This document shows, piece after piece, positions 32,972 through 41,914 of a stretch of 64,000 nucleotides of DNA (positions are counted from its first letter, which is position 1; every line of letters begins with the position of its first letter). The position numbers and the translations under genes are program-made. The notes beneath the pieces were generated by a model. The model was not told the origin of the DNA, searched no databases, and saw nothing but the letters and a program-made list of their open reading frames with translations. Where the stretch lies: contig NZ_FOMK01000002.1 of the NCBI RefSeq assembly GCF_900112615.1, positions 620,001 to 684,000 of the forward strand, given 5' to 3'. This stretch comes from Chitinophaga sp. CF118 (GTDB lineage: Bacteria > Bacteroidota > Bacteroidia > Chitinophagales > Chitinophagaceae).

Positions 32972-33754
32972 ATGCGTATACAATCATATGATATTATCCC
33001 TGCTCTGCAGCCGTATATAAAATTGATATGCACCATGGAGTGTGACGATGATACCGACACAAGTTATATTCGTGTGCTGCCCGATGCTTGTGTAGAACTG
33101 TTTTTAAACTATACAAGTACACCTGTGGCCATCATTAGTGATGAATTACATAAACGCAGTATCGTTACTTTTCGGATGAGCCGGCCTATGGATGTGCAAA
33201 TGCGGAAGGGGGCCGGAGTTGTTGCCATTTGTTTCCACCCTGGCATGGCATATAAGTTTATTCAAGTCCCGATGCATATACTATCCGACACGACTACCGC
33301 CCTTGATGATATATGGGATTGTATGGCGGCAGAGATAGAAGATAAATTGGCAGGATCCAGCAATAATGAAATGCGTGTAAGCCTGGCACAACAGTACCTG
33401 TTTAAGGAACTTGCCAATGGTAAAGATGATTTGCAAATAGCACATTGTTTAAGGCAGGTGCGATTGTCAGGGGGACTGATTACTGTGGGAAGGCTCGTCA
33501 GTGATACCGGGTTCAGCCAGCGTCATTTTTCAAGAAAGTTTCAGGAGTATGTCGGCTTGTCACCTAAAGAATATCTGCGTGTTTCAAGGTTTATACTTTC
33601 ACTTGATCATCTGAAAAAATATCCTGTAATTTCCCTTACTGAAGTTGCCTACAATAGTGGTTATTACGACCAAGCCCACTTTATCCGCGATTACAAAGAT
33701 TATACAGGTTACACACCTGGTGAGGTAGTGCGGGCCCGGCATATTTTATATTGA
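32972..33754 (+). CDS. AraC-family regulator with DUF6597-like N terminus
   Basis: 260 aa from ATG 32972. N-terminal domain (about 1-150: IIPALQPYIKLICTMECDDD, YIRVLPDACVELFLNY, AICFHPGMAYKFI) is the DUF6597-type ligand domain; the C-terminal AraC helix-turn-helix pair spans about 165-255 (VGRLVSDTGFSQRHFSRKFQ, SLTEVAYNSGYYDQAHFIRDY). The ligand is unknown. It probably activates its own neighbourhood; a RibD-like reductase starts 64 nt downstream in the same direction. Confidence 0.92.
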   Translation: MRIQSYDIIPALQPYIKLICTMECDDDTDTSYIRVLPDACVELFLNYTSTPVAIISDELHKRSIVTFRMSRPMDVQMRKGAGVVAICFHPGMAYKFIQVPMHILSDTTTALDDIWDCMAAEIEDKLAGSSNNEMRVSLAQQYLFKELANGKDDLQIAHCLRQVRLSGGLITVGRLVSDTGFSQRHFSRKFQEYVGLSPKEYLRVSRFILSLDHLKKYPVISLTEVAYNSGYYDQAHFIRDYKDYTGYTPGEVVRARHILY

Positions 33755-33818
33755 TGTCTGTTTTGTACAATTAATTGTAATTGAATCCACGCATTTTTGC
33801 AATATAAATATTGACATT

Positions 33819-34367
33819 ATGCGAAAACTAATATTGGGATTGGCCATAACATTGGATGGATATATTGAAGGACCTAATGGCGAGTATGACTGGTGCTTTA
33901 CAGACCAGGACTACGGATTAAACGATTTTTTTGAGCGCATTGATGCGATCTTCATTGGCCGTAAGAGTTATGAAATGGTACAACAGCAGAGTGACAACAG
34001 TAATGGAGAGGCTATATCGGGGATGCCAGCGTTGACAGAATACGTATTTTCTAAAACGTTGACATCGGTAAAAGAAGGTGCCGTACTGATATCGGGAGAT
34101 AGTATCGCTGAAGTACGAAGAATAAAAAATCAACCAGGTAAAGACATCTGGCTATTTGGCGGTGCTTTGCTATATAATGCCTTGATGAAGGAAGGGTTGG
34201 TGGATGAATTGTGGATGTCTGTGCACCCGATATTGCTTGGCAACGGTAAGCCTCTTTTCCGTGAACAGGATGGCAGAACCAGGCTCAGGCTCCTGGAAAG
34301 TAAAACATATGAGACCGGGCTGGTGTCAATTCGTTATAGCATCGAAAATACTCTAATGCACGATTGA
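33819..34367 (+). CDS. Dihydrofolate reductase-like (RibD C-terminal domain) protein
   Basis: 182 aa, cytoplasmic. The fold opens with LILGLAITLDGYIEGPNGEYDW (about residues 3-24) and contains DAIFIGRKSYEM (about 42-53), KDIWLFGGALLYNALMKEGLVDELWMSVHPILLGNG (about 108-143), the NADPH and substrate sites of RibD-C/DHFR-like reductases. These proteins are often flavin-pathway-like reductases of unknown substrate. It follows the AraC gene by 64 nt and is probably its target. Confidence 0.9.
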   Translation: MRKLILGLAITLDGYIEGPNGEYDWCFTDQDYGLNDFFERIDAIFIGRKSYEMVQQQSDNSNGEAISGMPALTEYVFSKTLTSVKEGAVLISGDSIAEVRRIKNQPGKDIWLFGGALLYNALMKEGLVDELWMSVHPILLGNGKPLFREQDGRTRLRLLESKTYETGLVSIRYSIENTLMHD

Positions 34368-34430
34368 AAAACAGCAAGGTATTTTCTTTCCATGAAATTT
34401 GGTTTGGTGCTCATTACGATCTCAATTTAT

Positions 34431-35528
34431 TCATTCCTTTTTATTGGCGACCACTACCGCTACTCTTGAATCTGCGCAGCCATAATAGAGAAACCATTTA
34501 TTTCTGAACAGCACAAGTCCTTCTACAAACACAGTACCGGCAGGATATTGTCCGCTCTTTTCAAAGGCATCCTGTGGTACGAGGAAAGGCTGGTCAAGAC
34601 GTGCCAACACCTTTTCAGGATCATTATTATCAAACAATACCTGTCCGGCGCAGTAAGCAGCGGGAGGATAACGTTTATCTCCCCCGGACACGTCATTTTT
34701 ACCGTTATACAATAATAAAATCCCTTTATCTGTCTTCACAGCCGGAGGACCGCATTCCGTCAGCCGGCTGTCGAAGTATCCTTTCCGCGGCGACATTAAC
34801 TCCTTCAGTTTTCCATCTGGAGTTGTCAGTGGAGTCCAGTCTGTCAGGTTATCGGAAGTTGCAGCGTATACATGGTATTCTCCCCAGTACATCCAGTATC
34901 TGCCTTTTACTTTAGCGATTACAAGTTTCCCGTTGTCGACTTCGGTAACAATCGATGCTGACTTAGTAGCAATGTCTCTGAATTTATCCTTAAAAACCGG
35001 TCCATACTTTTTCCAGTGGATAAGATCAGTAGACAATGCAGCTCCCAGTCTTGGTACCTTATTATTCCATTGCGTGTATAATATCACGTAAGTGCCGTCG
35101 CTTGTCATGGCCACACGGGGATCTTCACAGCCTCCCTTCCATTCAAACTCCTGTTGTGCATCTGTATCGGGATACAACACCGGTACCGGGGAACGATGTT
35201 GAATATGTATGCCATCATCGCTGGTAGCAAGCCCTATCCGGGAGGTACGCATTCCTATGCCTTTCCCGGAACGGTCTTCTGCCCGGTAAAGTATACAGAT
35301 TTTCCCATCCTTTACCACAGCCGCCGGGTTAAAGGTGTCATTGGATTCCCATGCTACTATGGTTTTAGTCATAGGATCGTTGAACTGTGTGGTGGTATCA
35401 GGCCGGATAACCGGGTTAACACCTGCCGGCCTGTTGAAAGGACCCAGCGTCCAATCGGGCAGCTGTGCATACAGGCTACCGGAAGAGAGGCTTATAATGA
35501 GGATAATATTGAATAATAAATGCTTCAT
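34431..35528 (-). CDS. Secreted GH130-family glycosidase
   Basis: 365 aa with a signal peptide (MKHLLFNIILIISLSSGSLYA-Q). The five-bladed propeller motifs of GH130 are visible: FNPAAVVKDGKICILYRAED (about residues 66-85), IGLATSDDGIHI (about 97), GGCEDPRVAMTSDG (about 133) and the C-terminal WFLYYGCADSRVAV. Family members act on beta-mannosides as phosphorylases or hydrolases. Because it is exported, hydrolysis rather than phosphorolysis is likely. Its ATG immediately follows the TAA of the gene before it, so the two are translationally coupled. Confidence 0.85.
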   Translation of the reverse strand: MKHLLFNIILIISLSSGSLYAQLPDWTLGPFNRPAGVNPVIRPDTTTQFNDPMTKTIVAWESNDTFNPAAVVKDGKICILYRAEDRSGKGIGMRTSRIGLATSDDGIHIQHRSPVPVLYPDTDAQQEFEWKGGCEDPRVAMTSDGTYVILYTQWNNKVPRLGAALSTDLIHWKKYGPVFKDKFRDIATKSASIVTEVDNGKLVIAKVKGRYWMYWGEYHVYAATSDNLTDWTPLTTPDGKLKELMSPRKGYFDSRLTECGPPAVKTDKGILLLYNGKNDVSGGDKRYPPAAYCAGQVLFDNNDPEKVLARLDQPFLVPQDAFEKSGQYPAGTVFVEGLVLFRNKWFLYYGCADSRVAVVVANKKE

Positions 35529-36671
35529 TTAATTGAATTTTAGTTTTATAAACCGGGGCCGGTATAAATGGGGATGCTTTTGCAAATCATTGAGAAATTC
35601 TATTGAATTCACATTATAGCTGATCAGCAGCTCTCCCGGTGCAGAAAGTCCGGGATGTGCCTTGGCGTTATACATAACATAGGTTTTCTCTTCCGCGTCA
35701 CTACTACAATCCCAGAGAGGGATAACAGGTCCGAAAGGTCCCGTGGGACTGGCACCTATCCGCATACCAATAGTAGTGCCCATCCCTCCTTCCTGGAAGA
35801 TCAGTGCATAACCTCCATCGGGCAGCGGAGACAGGCTCAGTTCATTGGATACTTTACTGGTAACATCTGCCACCTTGTTCATGTCTTTATTCCAGTCCGT
35901 ACCATCCCAGAAACGCCACTGGTCAAAATGATCAAAGACAGCTGGTTTTACTCTTGCCACTACCATCTGTTTATCCATCCCATGTACACCGTACACGTAA
36001 ACATAACCATCTGGCGCAGGAGCGCCAGCTTTAACGGTATTGACAAAGATACCGGCACCAAAAGAACCAATATGCCCTCCTTTATCTGTAAAAAAGAAAG
36101 GTGTATCCATCTGCTCATATCCGGTAAAAGGAGGCGGTGTGCCTGCCGGAATTTTGATCAGCGTATTCCCTACCTCCCTGAAACCAAAAGCTTCTTCAGA
36201 TACATTCCGTACACGATAACCAAATATATAAAGGGTATTATGCTGTTCCTGATTGACGAACCCATCGCCCAGCCAGTAGTAATCTGTTTTTTCAGTACGC
36301 GGGGTATGTGGTTCAAAAACAGAGAGGGCTTCGTCTTGTTCATTATGTCCCCATGCAAAATTTATATTTTTCCCTTTCATGATGGCAACACTATTATGCA
36401 CCATAAGGGAACCCGGCTGCAATGAGTCGTTTATGATAGTACCGATCATGGAATCGCTGAATATGAAAAGCAGACTGTCTGTGGGCTTATTCTCCACACC
36501 ATTACACGGAATTGTATAAATGCCATCACCTCCAAACCAACCATTGTTCCTTATGAAAAGTGCAGACCATTCAGGCGCTTCTTCCACTTTAAAATGCAGC
36601 TGTGTAAGGTCCTGCGCCTGCATGTAACAAAAAAGAAATATTCCGGAGACAGTAAGAATCATTCTTTTCAT
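35529..36671 (-). CDS. Secreted DUF4185-like propeller protein
   Basis: 380 aa with a signal peptide (MKRMILTVSGIFLFCYMQA-Q). Recognisable blades are GWFGGDGIYTIPCNG (about residue 44), LFIFSDSMIGTI (about 68), YYWLGDGFVNQEQHNTLYIFG (about 131) and YALIFQEGGMGTTIGMRIG (about 288). This is the DUF4185 pattern, a five-bladed fold; some DUF4185 members were shown to be endo-D-arabinanases (GH183). The local Asp/Glu residues are compatible with an enzyme, but its specificity is not known. The stop TAA abuts the ATG of the GH130 gene. Confidence 0.7.
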   Translation of the reverse strand: MKRMILTVSGIFLFCYMQAQDLTQLHFKVEEAPEWSALFIRNNGWFGGDGIYTIPCNGVENKPTDSLLFIFSDSMIGTIINDSLQPGSLMVHNSVAIMKGKNINFAWGHNEQDEALSVFEPHTPRTEKTDYYWLGDGFVNQEQHNTLYIFGYRVRNVSEEAFGFREVGNTLIKIPAGTPPPFTGYEQMDTPFFFTDKGGHIGSFGAGIFVNTVKAGAPAPDGYVYVYGVHGMDKQMVVARVKPAVFDHFDQWRFWDGTDWNKDMNKVADVTSKVSNELSLSPLPDGGYALIFQEGGMGTTIGMRIGASPTGPFGPVIPLWDCSSDAEEKTYVMYNAKAHPGLSAPGELLISYNVNSIEFLNDLQKHPHLYRPRFIKLKFN

Positions 36672-36779
36672 AACCTGAAATTTACATTATTTTCAGAAGT
36701 CGGGAACATATCTGATATTTTAAAGGCTTACCTGCAAACCCACATTCAGCACACGCTGATTGATATAAGCAATGCGGCG

Positions 36780-37175
36780 TCACACGATCTGTTGAACCCA
36801 TTGACTTCTCCAGGCCGGTGCCTCGAAGGGGTCTGCGAAATACTGTGTCTCATGCACGACCTTACCGTTGCGAAACTGCATAATGCTCACTGTGTATGCT
36901 CGTCGCCCCAGGTAGGTGATTATGTATTCTGTGATCCAGAGATCCCCTTTCCCGAGAATTCGCTTGACATCGAAGCCTGACGGCTTACCCGGATGATGAC
37001 TCCGCAAGGACTGCAAATTGCTTCGTCCGAGGATTCGCTCGCCTGACTGGGGATAATCACAGATGGCATCGTCATCGTAAATATCATGTTCCGCGTTTGC
37101 ATCGCCGACTGCCGACGCGTGCCAGTGCGCATTCAGGGCTTCGCGTATTTGTTCTTCATTATTTGTTGTCTGCAT
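36780..37175 (-). CDS. NTF2-like/SnoaL family protein
   Basis: 131 aa, cytoplasmic. The helical start (EEQIREALNAHWHASAVGDANAEHDIYDDDAICDYPQSGERI, split here at residues 7-48) and the beta-sheet end (WITEYIITYLGRRAYTVSIM, VHETQYFADPFEAP) fit the NTF2-like cone fold. It has no signal peptide. Substrate and reaction unknown; polyketide-cyclase-like or detoxifying roles are possible. The gene looks richer in G+C and CG dinucleotides than its neighbours, hinting at transfer from elsewhere. Confidence 0.75.
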   Translation of the reverse strand: MQTTNNEEQIREALNAHWHASAVGDANAEHDIYDDDAICDYPQSGERILGRSNLQSLRSHHPGKPSGFDVKRILGKGDLWITEYIITYLGRRAYTVSIMQFRNGKVVHETQYFADPFEAPAWRSQWVQQIV

Positions 37176-37328
37176 ATCTTATTTTTCGTGTTATTTCAGG
37201 CACCATACAGGAATGACGGCGATCGAGCACAGTAACAAAATGATGCAAATACGGTTTTTTTATTTTACATTAGAGAAAACCCTTGAACTATGCAAGCCCA
37301 AACCCATCAAATTCCCGTTGCTCAAATT

Positions 37329-38150
37329 ATGAAAAAACTGATAGCCATTTTGTTAAGCTGTTTTCCCTTGTTCGCCATTGCCCAACATCACCAGCTTGAA
37401 AAGATATGGCAAACGGATACCATTGTGGCCGTTCCAGAGTCTGTATTACCCGATTTTAAGAAAGGCATTCTGTATATTTCATTGATTGATGGTGGAGGAT
37501 GGGATGCCGACGGCAAAGGCGGTGTAGGCAAGCTGGACATGGATGGAAAAAACTATACCGGCAATTGGGTGTCTGGCCTGAATGCTCCCAAAGGGCTTGG
37601 CAGATATGGGAACAGGTTGTATGTTGCCGATATTACAAATGTGGTGATAATAGACATTGCAACAGGAAATGTAGCAAAAAAAATTATGGTGGATAGTGCA
37701 ACTGCTCTTAATGACATCACTGTCACTGATAAGGGTATCGTATTTGTTTCCGATTCCAGGCAAGGGCGGATATGGCGCATTGAAAACGATGTCCCTTCTC
37801 TTTACCTCGATAAAGTAAAAGGTGCCAATGGATTAAAAGCAAGGGGACAGGATCTTATTTATGCAGAAGGCAAGCTGCTGAAAAAAGCAAATGCGCAGAA
37901 ACAAATCATTCAAATAGCAGAAGTGCCACAAGGTATTGATGGTATAGAGCCAGTGGGTAACGGGGATTATATAGTTACCGCCTGGGCAGGTTATATTTTT
38001 TATGTTACCGCCAATGGACAGGTTGAAACCTTGCTGGACAGTCATACAGAAAAGATGAACACTGCCGATATCGGGTTTGACCCTATCCGGCGGATAGTGT
38101 TCGTACCTACTTTCAATGCTAAAAAAATAGTGGCGTATAGATTAAAATAA
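37329..38150 (+). CDS. Secreted SMP-30/gluconolactonase-like beta-propeller
   Basis: 273 aa from ATG 37329 (MKKLIAILLSCFPLFAIA-Q signal peptide); an upstream ATG at 37290 adds a polar tail. Propeller blades include ESVLPDFKKGILYISLIDG (about residue 36), GLGRYGNRLYVADITNVVIID (about 83), LNDITVTDKGIVFVSDSRQGRIW (about 116) and IVFVPTFNAKKIVAYRL at the end. It resembles SMP-30/YncE-type propellers, which hydrolyse lactones or bind ligands. The role here is unknown. Monocistronic. Confidence 0.85.
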   Translation: MKKLIAILLSCFPLFAIAQHHQLEKIWQTDTIVAVPESVLPDFKKGILYISLIDGGGWDADGKGGVGKLDMDGKNYTGNWVSGLNAPKGLGRYGNRLYVADITNVVIIDIATGNVAKKIMVDSATALNDITVTDKGIVFVSDSRQGRIWRIENDVPSLYLDKVKGANGLKARGQDLIYAEGKLLKKANAQKQIIQIAEVPQGIDGIEPVGNGDYIVTAWAGYIFYVTANGQVETLLDSHTEKMNTADIGFDPIRRIVFVPTFNAKKIVAYRLK

Positions 38151-38191
38151 ATGAAAAGAGGCTGTCAAAAGTAAGGGAAAGCTACTTAACA

Positions 38192-39286
38192 TTATTCTTT
38201 TTGGAAAGCAGGTTCAAAAGAAGATCCTTCCATTTTTGCACAGTATGTTGCCAGTTTTTCAGCCAGATCCTGGATCCTGTGTAATAAATCAATACCCATT
38301 TCTTCTGGTATCGGAGATTGTCCGTTATTCAAAAAACGACACGCAAATAAGCAACTTTTTTCGTTTAGTTTATTAAATACAAATTCGTAGACCAAAGAAA
38401 GATCCATCTCCGGAATCCTGCAACTTTCGGCATAGAAGATTACCTCGTCAGACATCGTCATTCGTAGTGGAGATACAATGGCTTGATAATCCTGAAATGT
38501 GCAGTAGTGAACGCTTCCTATAAATACTGCAGGTATATCCTGCTCCACTTTACGCAATCCCGGCACCCAGTCAACCCGGCCCGGAATATTCATCACCACC
38601 ATATACACGTCACGAAAATTCCCAGGGATTGACATTTTCAGGTAACAGGTGTTATCAATGCAATAATCGTTTTGCAACCCTGGTAGTTCCGGCACTTTTT
38701 CCCGGGCATCGTTAAGCAACGCGAAGCGATAATTAACTTTACCAATAGAGGTATATTCTTCTGACGAACTAACCCATTCCAGTTCATCCTGTACAGGCAC
38801 GCCGGCCTCCTCTTCGAAAAGTTTTTCTGTGATCAGCAGGTATTCGTTGCTGTTAATACTATTTTTCAGTAAGCGATGCGCGATGATCATTTCCGGACCT
38901 GATTGCTTTACAAAACGTCCGACCGTTATTTCTGCAACAGGTCCGTGATGCACTACAAACTTCAATGTAAGATTAATAATAGCCTGACAGGCTCCACAGG
39001 CACAAACCATATGTTGCTGCATCCATTTCCGCTGGTAGTGAAAAGCATTAAAGATGTTCAGGCAGGTATTTAATATTTCTTTCAGGGTAGGTGCAGATCC
39101 TTTTCTGATCAGCAAGACAGCATCTCCTTCGATCTCTGCTACCTCATATTCGTCGCCCACAGCTTTTACCATCGCATCAATTAGCATATTAATGGCAAGT
39201 GTGCTATGATTGAGTTCAGTGGTTGTCATGAACTCAGTAAACCCGCTGATATCCGGGATCAGGATCGTTGCGTTGATCGTTGCCAT
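38192..39286 (-). CDS. DUF2652 protein: cyclase-like domain plus START-like domain
   Basis: 364 aa, cytoplasmic. The N-terminal 180 residues resemble a class III nucleotide-cyclase fold: LIPDISGFTEFMTTTEL (about 9-25) with a metal-binding Asp, and AEIEGDAVLLI (about 49-59) with the second. Cysteines in MVCACGACQ follow. The C-terminal half (about 200-350; GNFRDVYMVVMNIPGRVDWVPG) matches SRPBCC/START-like lipid- or ligand-binding folds. The purine-selecting residues of true cyclases cannot be verified. The likely role is a signalling or ligand-sensing protein, not proven. Confidence 0.8.
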   Translation of the reverse strand: MATINATILIPDISGFTEFMTTTELNHSTLAINMLIDAMVKAVGDEYEVAEIEGDAVLLIRKGSAPTLKEILNTCLNIFNAFHYQRKWMQQHMVCACGACQAIINLTLKFVVHHGPVAEITVGRFVKQSGPEMIIAHRLLKNSINSNEYLLITEKLFEEEAGVPVQDELEWVSSSEEYTSIGKVNYRFALLNDAREKVPELPGLQNDYCIDNTCYLKMSIPGNFRDVYMVVMNIPGRVDWVPGLRKVEQDIPAVFIGSVHYCTFQDYQAIVSPLRMTMSDEVIFYAESCRIPEMDLSLVYEFVFNKLNEKSCLFACRFLNNGQSPIPEEMGIDLLHRIQDLAEKLATYCAKMEGSSFEPAFQKE

Positions 39287-39427
39287 GATTTGGGGTGAAT
39301 GAGTTATAAAGTTAAGAAAGATTGAGGTTATGAGCCTTTAATAGTTTTGCCAGGTAGGTGACTTGCGCCCAAACTGAGGAAAGAAGCCAATCTGTGCCTT
39401 GTTGTGGAGTGCAGCCTGTGTACAGGT

Positions 39428-39877
39428 TTATTTAGCCTTAGGCGTCTTTTCCGTTTTCCATTTAATAACATGGTACACAGCTTTAGTAGTACCCACATTT
39501 TTAATACCATGCAATTGATTAGATGCCTGGAAAATGACGGAGCCTGGGCCAATACGTTTAGTAATGCCGTTTACGGTCGATTCAACCATCCCCTCTTTTA
39601 TAATGATCAGTTCTTCGTCGGGGTGTTGATGCGGTGGATGTGGTGCCTCTCCGGGATTCAACGTGGTTACATGCAGTTCCAATTCGTCTAGTGTAGGCGT
39701 GGGGGACTGAAGGAACTGGCGCTTTTCTCCTGTTTTAGTCTGCTCTACTTTGATGTTGTTCCAGTCGTATATAGTAGACGATAAAGGAGGCTGCTGATCC
39801 TTATGTGCAATAATAGCCATTGGGATACACATTATCAGGGCAGTGATGCAAATAAAAGATATTTCTCGTTTTGTCAT
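39428..39877 (-). CDS. Exported cupin protein
   Basis: 149 aa. An N-terminal hydrophobic helix (ISFICITALIMCIPMAIIA) acts as a signal peptide. A single cupin domain follows: motif 1 PHPPHQHPDEELIIIKEG (about residues 77-94) with the His/His/Glu metal ligands, motif 2 GSVIFQASNQLHGIKN (about 110-126). Periplasmic. It may bind a metal or small sugar; the family does not decide. No operon partner; the gene lies between DUF2652 and a receptor remnant. Confidence 0.85.
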   Translation of the reverse strand: MTKREISFICITALIMCIPMAIIAHKDQQPPLSSTIYDWNNIKVEQTKTGEKRQFLQSPTPTLDELELHVTTLNPGEAPHPPHQHPDEELIIIKEGMVESTVNGITKRIGPGSVIFQASNQLHGIKNVGTTKAVYHVIKWKTEKTPKAK

Positions 39878-39897
39878 TGTATTGGGTTTAGGTAAAA

Positions 39898-40150
39898 TTA
39901 ATTTACGACATATTGGTCATAATAACCCAACTTAACATTGGTTTCCCTTCCTTTGGTATCTATATAACCATCTGCATTAATAAGTTGATACTGGCCCGGT
40001 AATAATGGATTATTGATCCGGGTATAAAAGAAAAGCTGGTTGATACTCAGACCTATCTTATGAAACATAATTTATATCAAAATTGGCTCCGTACAACTTT
40101 TCCAGTTTATTAGAATCCAAAGAAGTTATCTGTATATACATTCTACCAGA
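39898..40150 (-). pseudogene. 3' remnant of a TonB-dependent receptor gene
   Basis: On the minus strand, 39898-40068 encodes 56 residues ending in YYDQYVVN; the stretch QLFFYTRINNPLLPG followed by INADGYIDTKGRETNVKLGY is the hallmark C-terminal barrel segment of TonB-dependent receptors. Just upstream in another frame, GANFDINYV continues the same barrel, so a 1-base frameshift separates the two parts near 40066. The frame stops at 39898 where the last strands should follow. It is a decayed fragment in a 507-bp gap. Confidence 0.6.
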
Positions 40151-40384
40151 TACATGGGCCAGCCTATGTGAAGTATGCAGTTACGTTGGGATTGATCAGG
40201 GATTAACCAGGAATTACCTCCTTTTAGAAAATGAACTTCTTCCTTAGGAAAGCAGTTTTTCTTCATTTTAGAATATTTAGCGTGTTTTTACATGTTCAAA
40301 CAGTTAAAAGCTCAATTTTAAGAATTAAATTCACTTATTAATATTTATACCGAATATAATTCAAAATTACCATAATATTGCAGT

Positions 40385-40867
40385 ATGATTAACGAAAACG
40401 AAATCATACTGGATAAAACGGACCTCCAAATACTCCGATTGATGCAGGATAATGCACGGATCTCAAATGCGGATCTTGCCCGTGAGTTAGGAATGGCTCC
40501 ATCGGGGATGCTGGAAAGGGTGAAGAAGCTGGAACAGAAGAATGTTATTCTACAGTATACAACCCGCCTCAACCCTGATGCTCTGCAACAAAAGCTGCTA
40601 GCCTTTATTTTTATGAAGGCTGCTGATGGTCCCGGCTGGGATGAAACGGCCAAAGAACTGGCTAAAATCCCTGAAGTACAGGAAGTACATCATATAGCAG
40701 GTGACGACTGTTACCTCGTGAAGGTCAGGACTTATGATTCAGCGTCCCTGATGCAGCTCATGCGCAACACTTTTGCTATTATTCCCAACCTGTTAACTAC
40801 CCGCACTACGATTGTGCTGGAAACGGTGAAAGAACAACAACAATTGGTTATACCCGGAAAATTATAA
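40385..40867 (+). CDS. Lrp/AsnC-family transcriptional regulator
   Basis: 160 aa, full length. The N-terminal helix-turn-helix (DKTDLQILRLMQDNARISNADLARELGMAPSGMLERVKKLE, about residues 10-50) is followed by the RAM ligand-binding domain (FIFMKAADGPGWDETAKELAK, AGDDCYLVKVRTYDSASLMQLM, about 78-135). It senses amino acids. An EamA exporter starts 4 nt after the stop, which makes it very probable that the regulator controls export of an amino acid or related metabolite. Confidence 0.95.
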   Translation: MINENEIILDKTDLQILRLMQDNARISNADLARELGMAPSGMLERVKKLEQKNVILQYTTRLNPDALQQKLLAFIFMKAADGPGWDETAKELAKIPEVQEVHHIAGDDCYLVKVRTYDSASLMQLMRNTFAIIPNLLTTRTTIVLETVKEQQQLVIPGKL

Positions 40868-40871
40868 TCCT

Positions 40872-41849
40872 ATGTCACTGAGTCAGCAAAAAAATGCTCC
40901 TCCCCTATTAGTTATCATTGCATTTGCTACTATATATATTGTATGGGGTTCTACCTACTTCTTTATTGGCAAGGCTGTACAAGGAGGCTTACCTCCTTTC
41001 CTGCTGGCCTTCATGCGCTATTTTACAGCAGGACTGTTACTAATGCTCTGGTGTATTATTAGAGGTGAAAAGATATTTATCTGGAAAAATATTATTCATG
41101 CCACAGTCAGCGGAATACTATTACTGTTTATTGCAAATGGTACTGTTACGTGGAGTGAACAAATCCTGCCAAGCGCGATGGTAGCAATTATAGTATCCTG
41201 TCCGCCTCTATGGATCGTATTACTTGACTACAAAAACTGGAAAATAAATTTAAGGAATAAGTCGACCGTTACCGGGCTTATTATTGGGTTCATTGGTGTG
41301 TTGTTATTATTCGGCGAACAGGTAGGAAATATATTTTCAACTGGCGGTGATCAATCCAGACTACCATGGATGTTATTACTGCTTTTTGGTACACTAGGCT
41401 TTGCGTCAGGCTCTTTATATTTTAAATATAACGTTACTACCGGATCAGCGGCGGTTAATACATCCTGGCAAATGCTTACCACCGGAATTTTATTTATACC
41501 TGCCAGCTTCATACACCAGGAGTTTAATGGGCTGGATCTGAAAAGTATACCAGGCAGTAGCTGGTTTAGCTTATTATACCTGATCTTTTTGGGGTCTATT
41601 GCTGCTTTCAGCGCTTATGTATGGTTATTACAGGTACGTCCGGCAACGCAGGTAAGCACATATGCATATGTAAATCCTGTTCTTGCAGTTATACTAGGCG
41701 TTTTGTTTGCACATGAACATATTTCATGGATGCAGATATCCGGGTTATTCGTCATACTAGGCAGTGTATTACTGATTAACTTATCAAAATACAGGAAGGA
41801 AAAACAGCCGAAAGTAGTGAAGAGCGAAGAACTGGAATTAATAAGCTAA
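40872..41849 (+). CDS. EamA/DMT-family permease, probable amino-acid or metabolite exporter
   Basis: 325 aa with ten predicted membrane helices in two EamA repeats (about residues 14-140 and 160-300). The start LLVIIAFATIYIVWGSTYFFIGKAV and GGLPPFLLAFMRYFTAGLLLMLW, and the second-half PATQVSTYAYVNPVLAVILGVLF, are typical of the DMT superfamily. It is co-transcribed with the Lrp-like regulator 4 nt upstream, so export of the regulator's ligand is expected. It ends at a strong convergent terminator. Confidence 0.93.
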   Translation: MSLSQQKNAPPLLVIIAFATIYIVWGSTYFFIGKAVQGGLPPFLLAFMRYFTAGLLLMLWCIIRGEKIFIWKNIIHATVSGILLLFIANGTVTWSEQILPSAMVAIIVSCPPLWIVLLDYKNWKINLRNKSTVTGLIIGFIGVLLLFGEQVGNIFSTGGDQSRLPWMLLLLFGTLGFASGSLYFKYNVTTGSAAVNTSWQMLTTGILFIPASFIHQEFNGLDLKSIPGSSWFSLLYLIFLGSIAAFSAYVWLLQVRPATQVSTYAYVNPVLAVILGVLFAHEHISWMQISGLFVILGSVLLINLSKYRKEKQPKVVKSEELELIS

Positions 41850-41855
41850 TCCTGT

Positions 41856-41900
41856 CATAAAGTACAAAACCCGCTATAATAGCGGGTTTTGTACTTTATG
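41856..41900. terminator. 21-bp perfect hairpin, convergent terminator
   Basis: Arms 41856-41876 and 41880-41900 are fully complementary around TAA; the core CCCGC/GCGGG is flanked by T runs on both strands. It separates EamA (+) and PhnA (-). Confidence 0.88.
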
Positions 41901-41914
41901 AAAAGAGATGAAGA

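Noticed and set aside
35655-36425. 256-codon plus-strand frame opposite the DUF4185 gene
   Set aside because: Antisense shadow; the DUF4185 frame has a signal peptide and family motifs, this one none.
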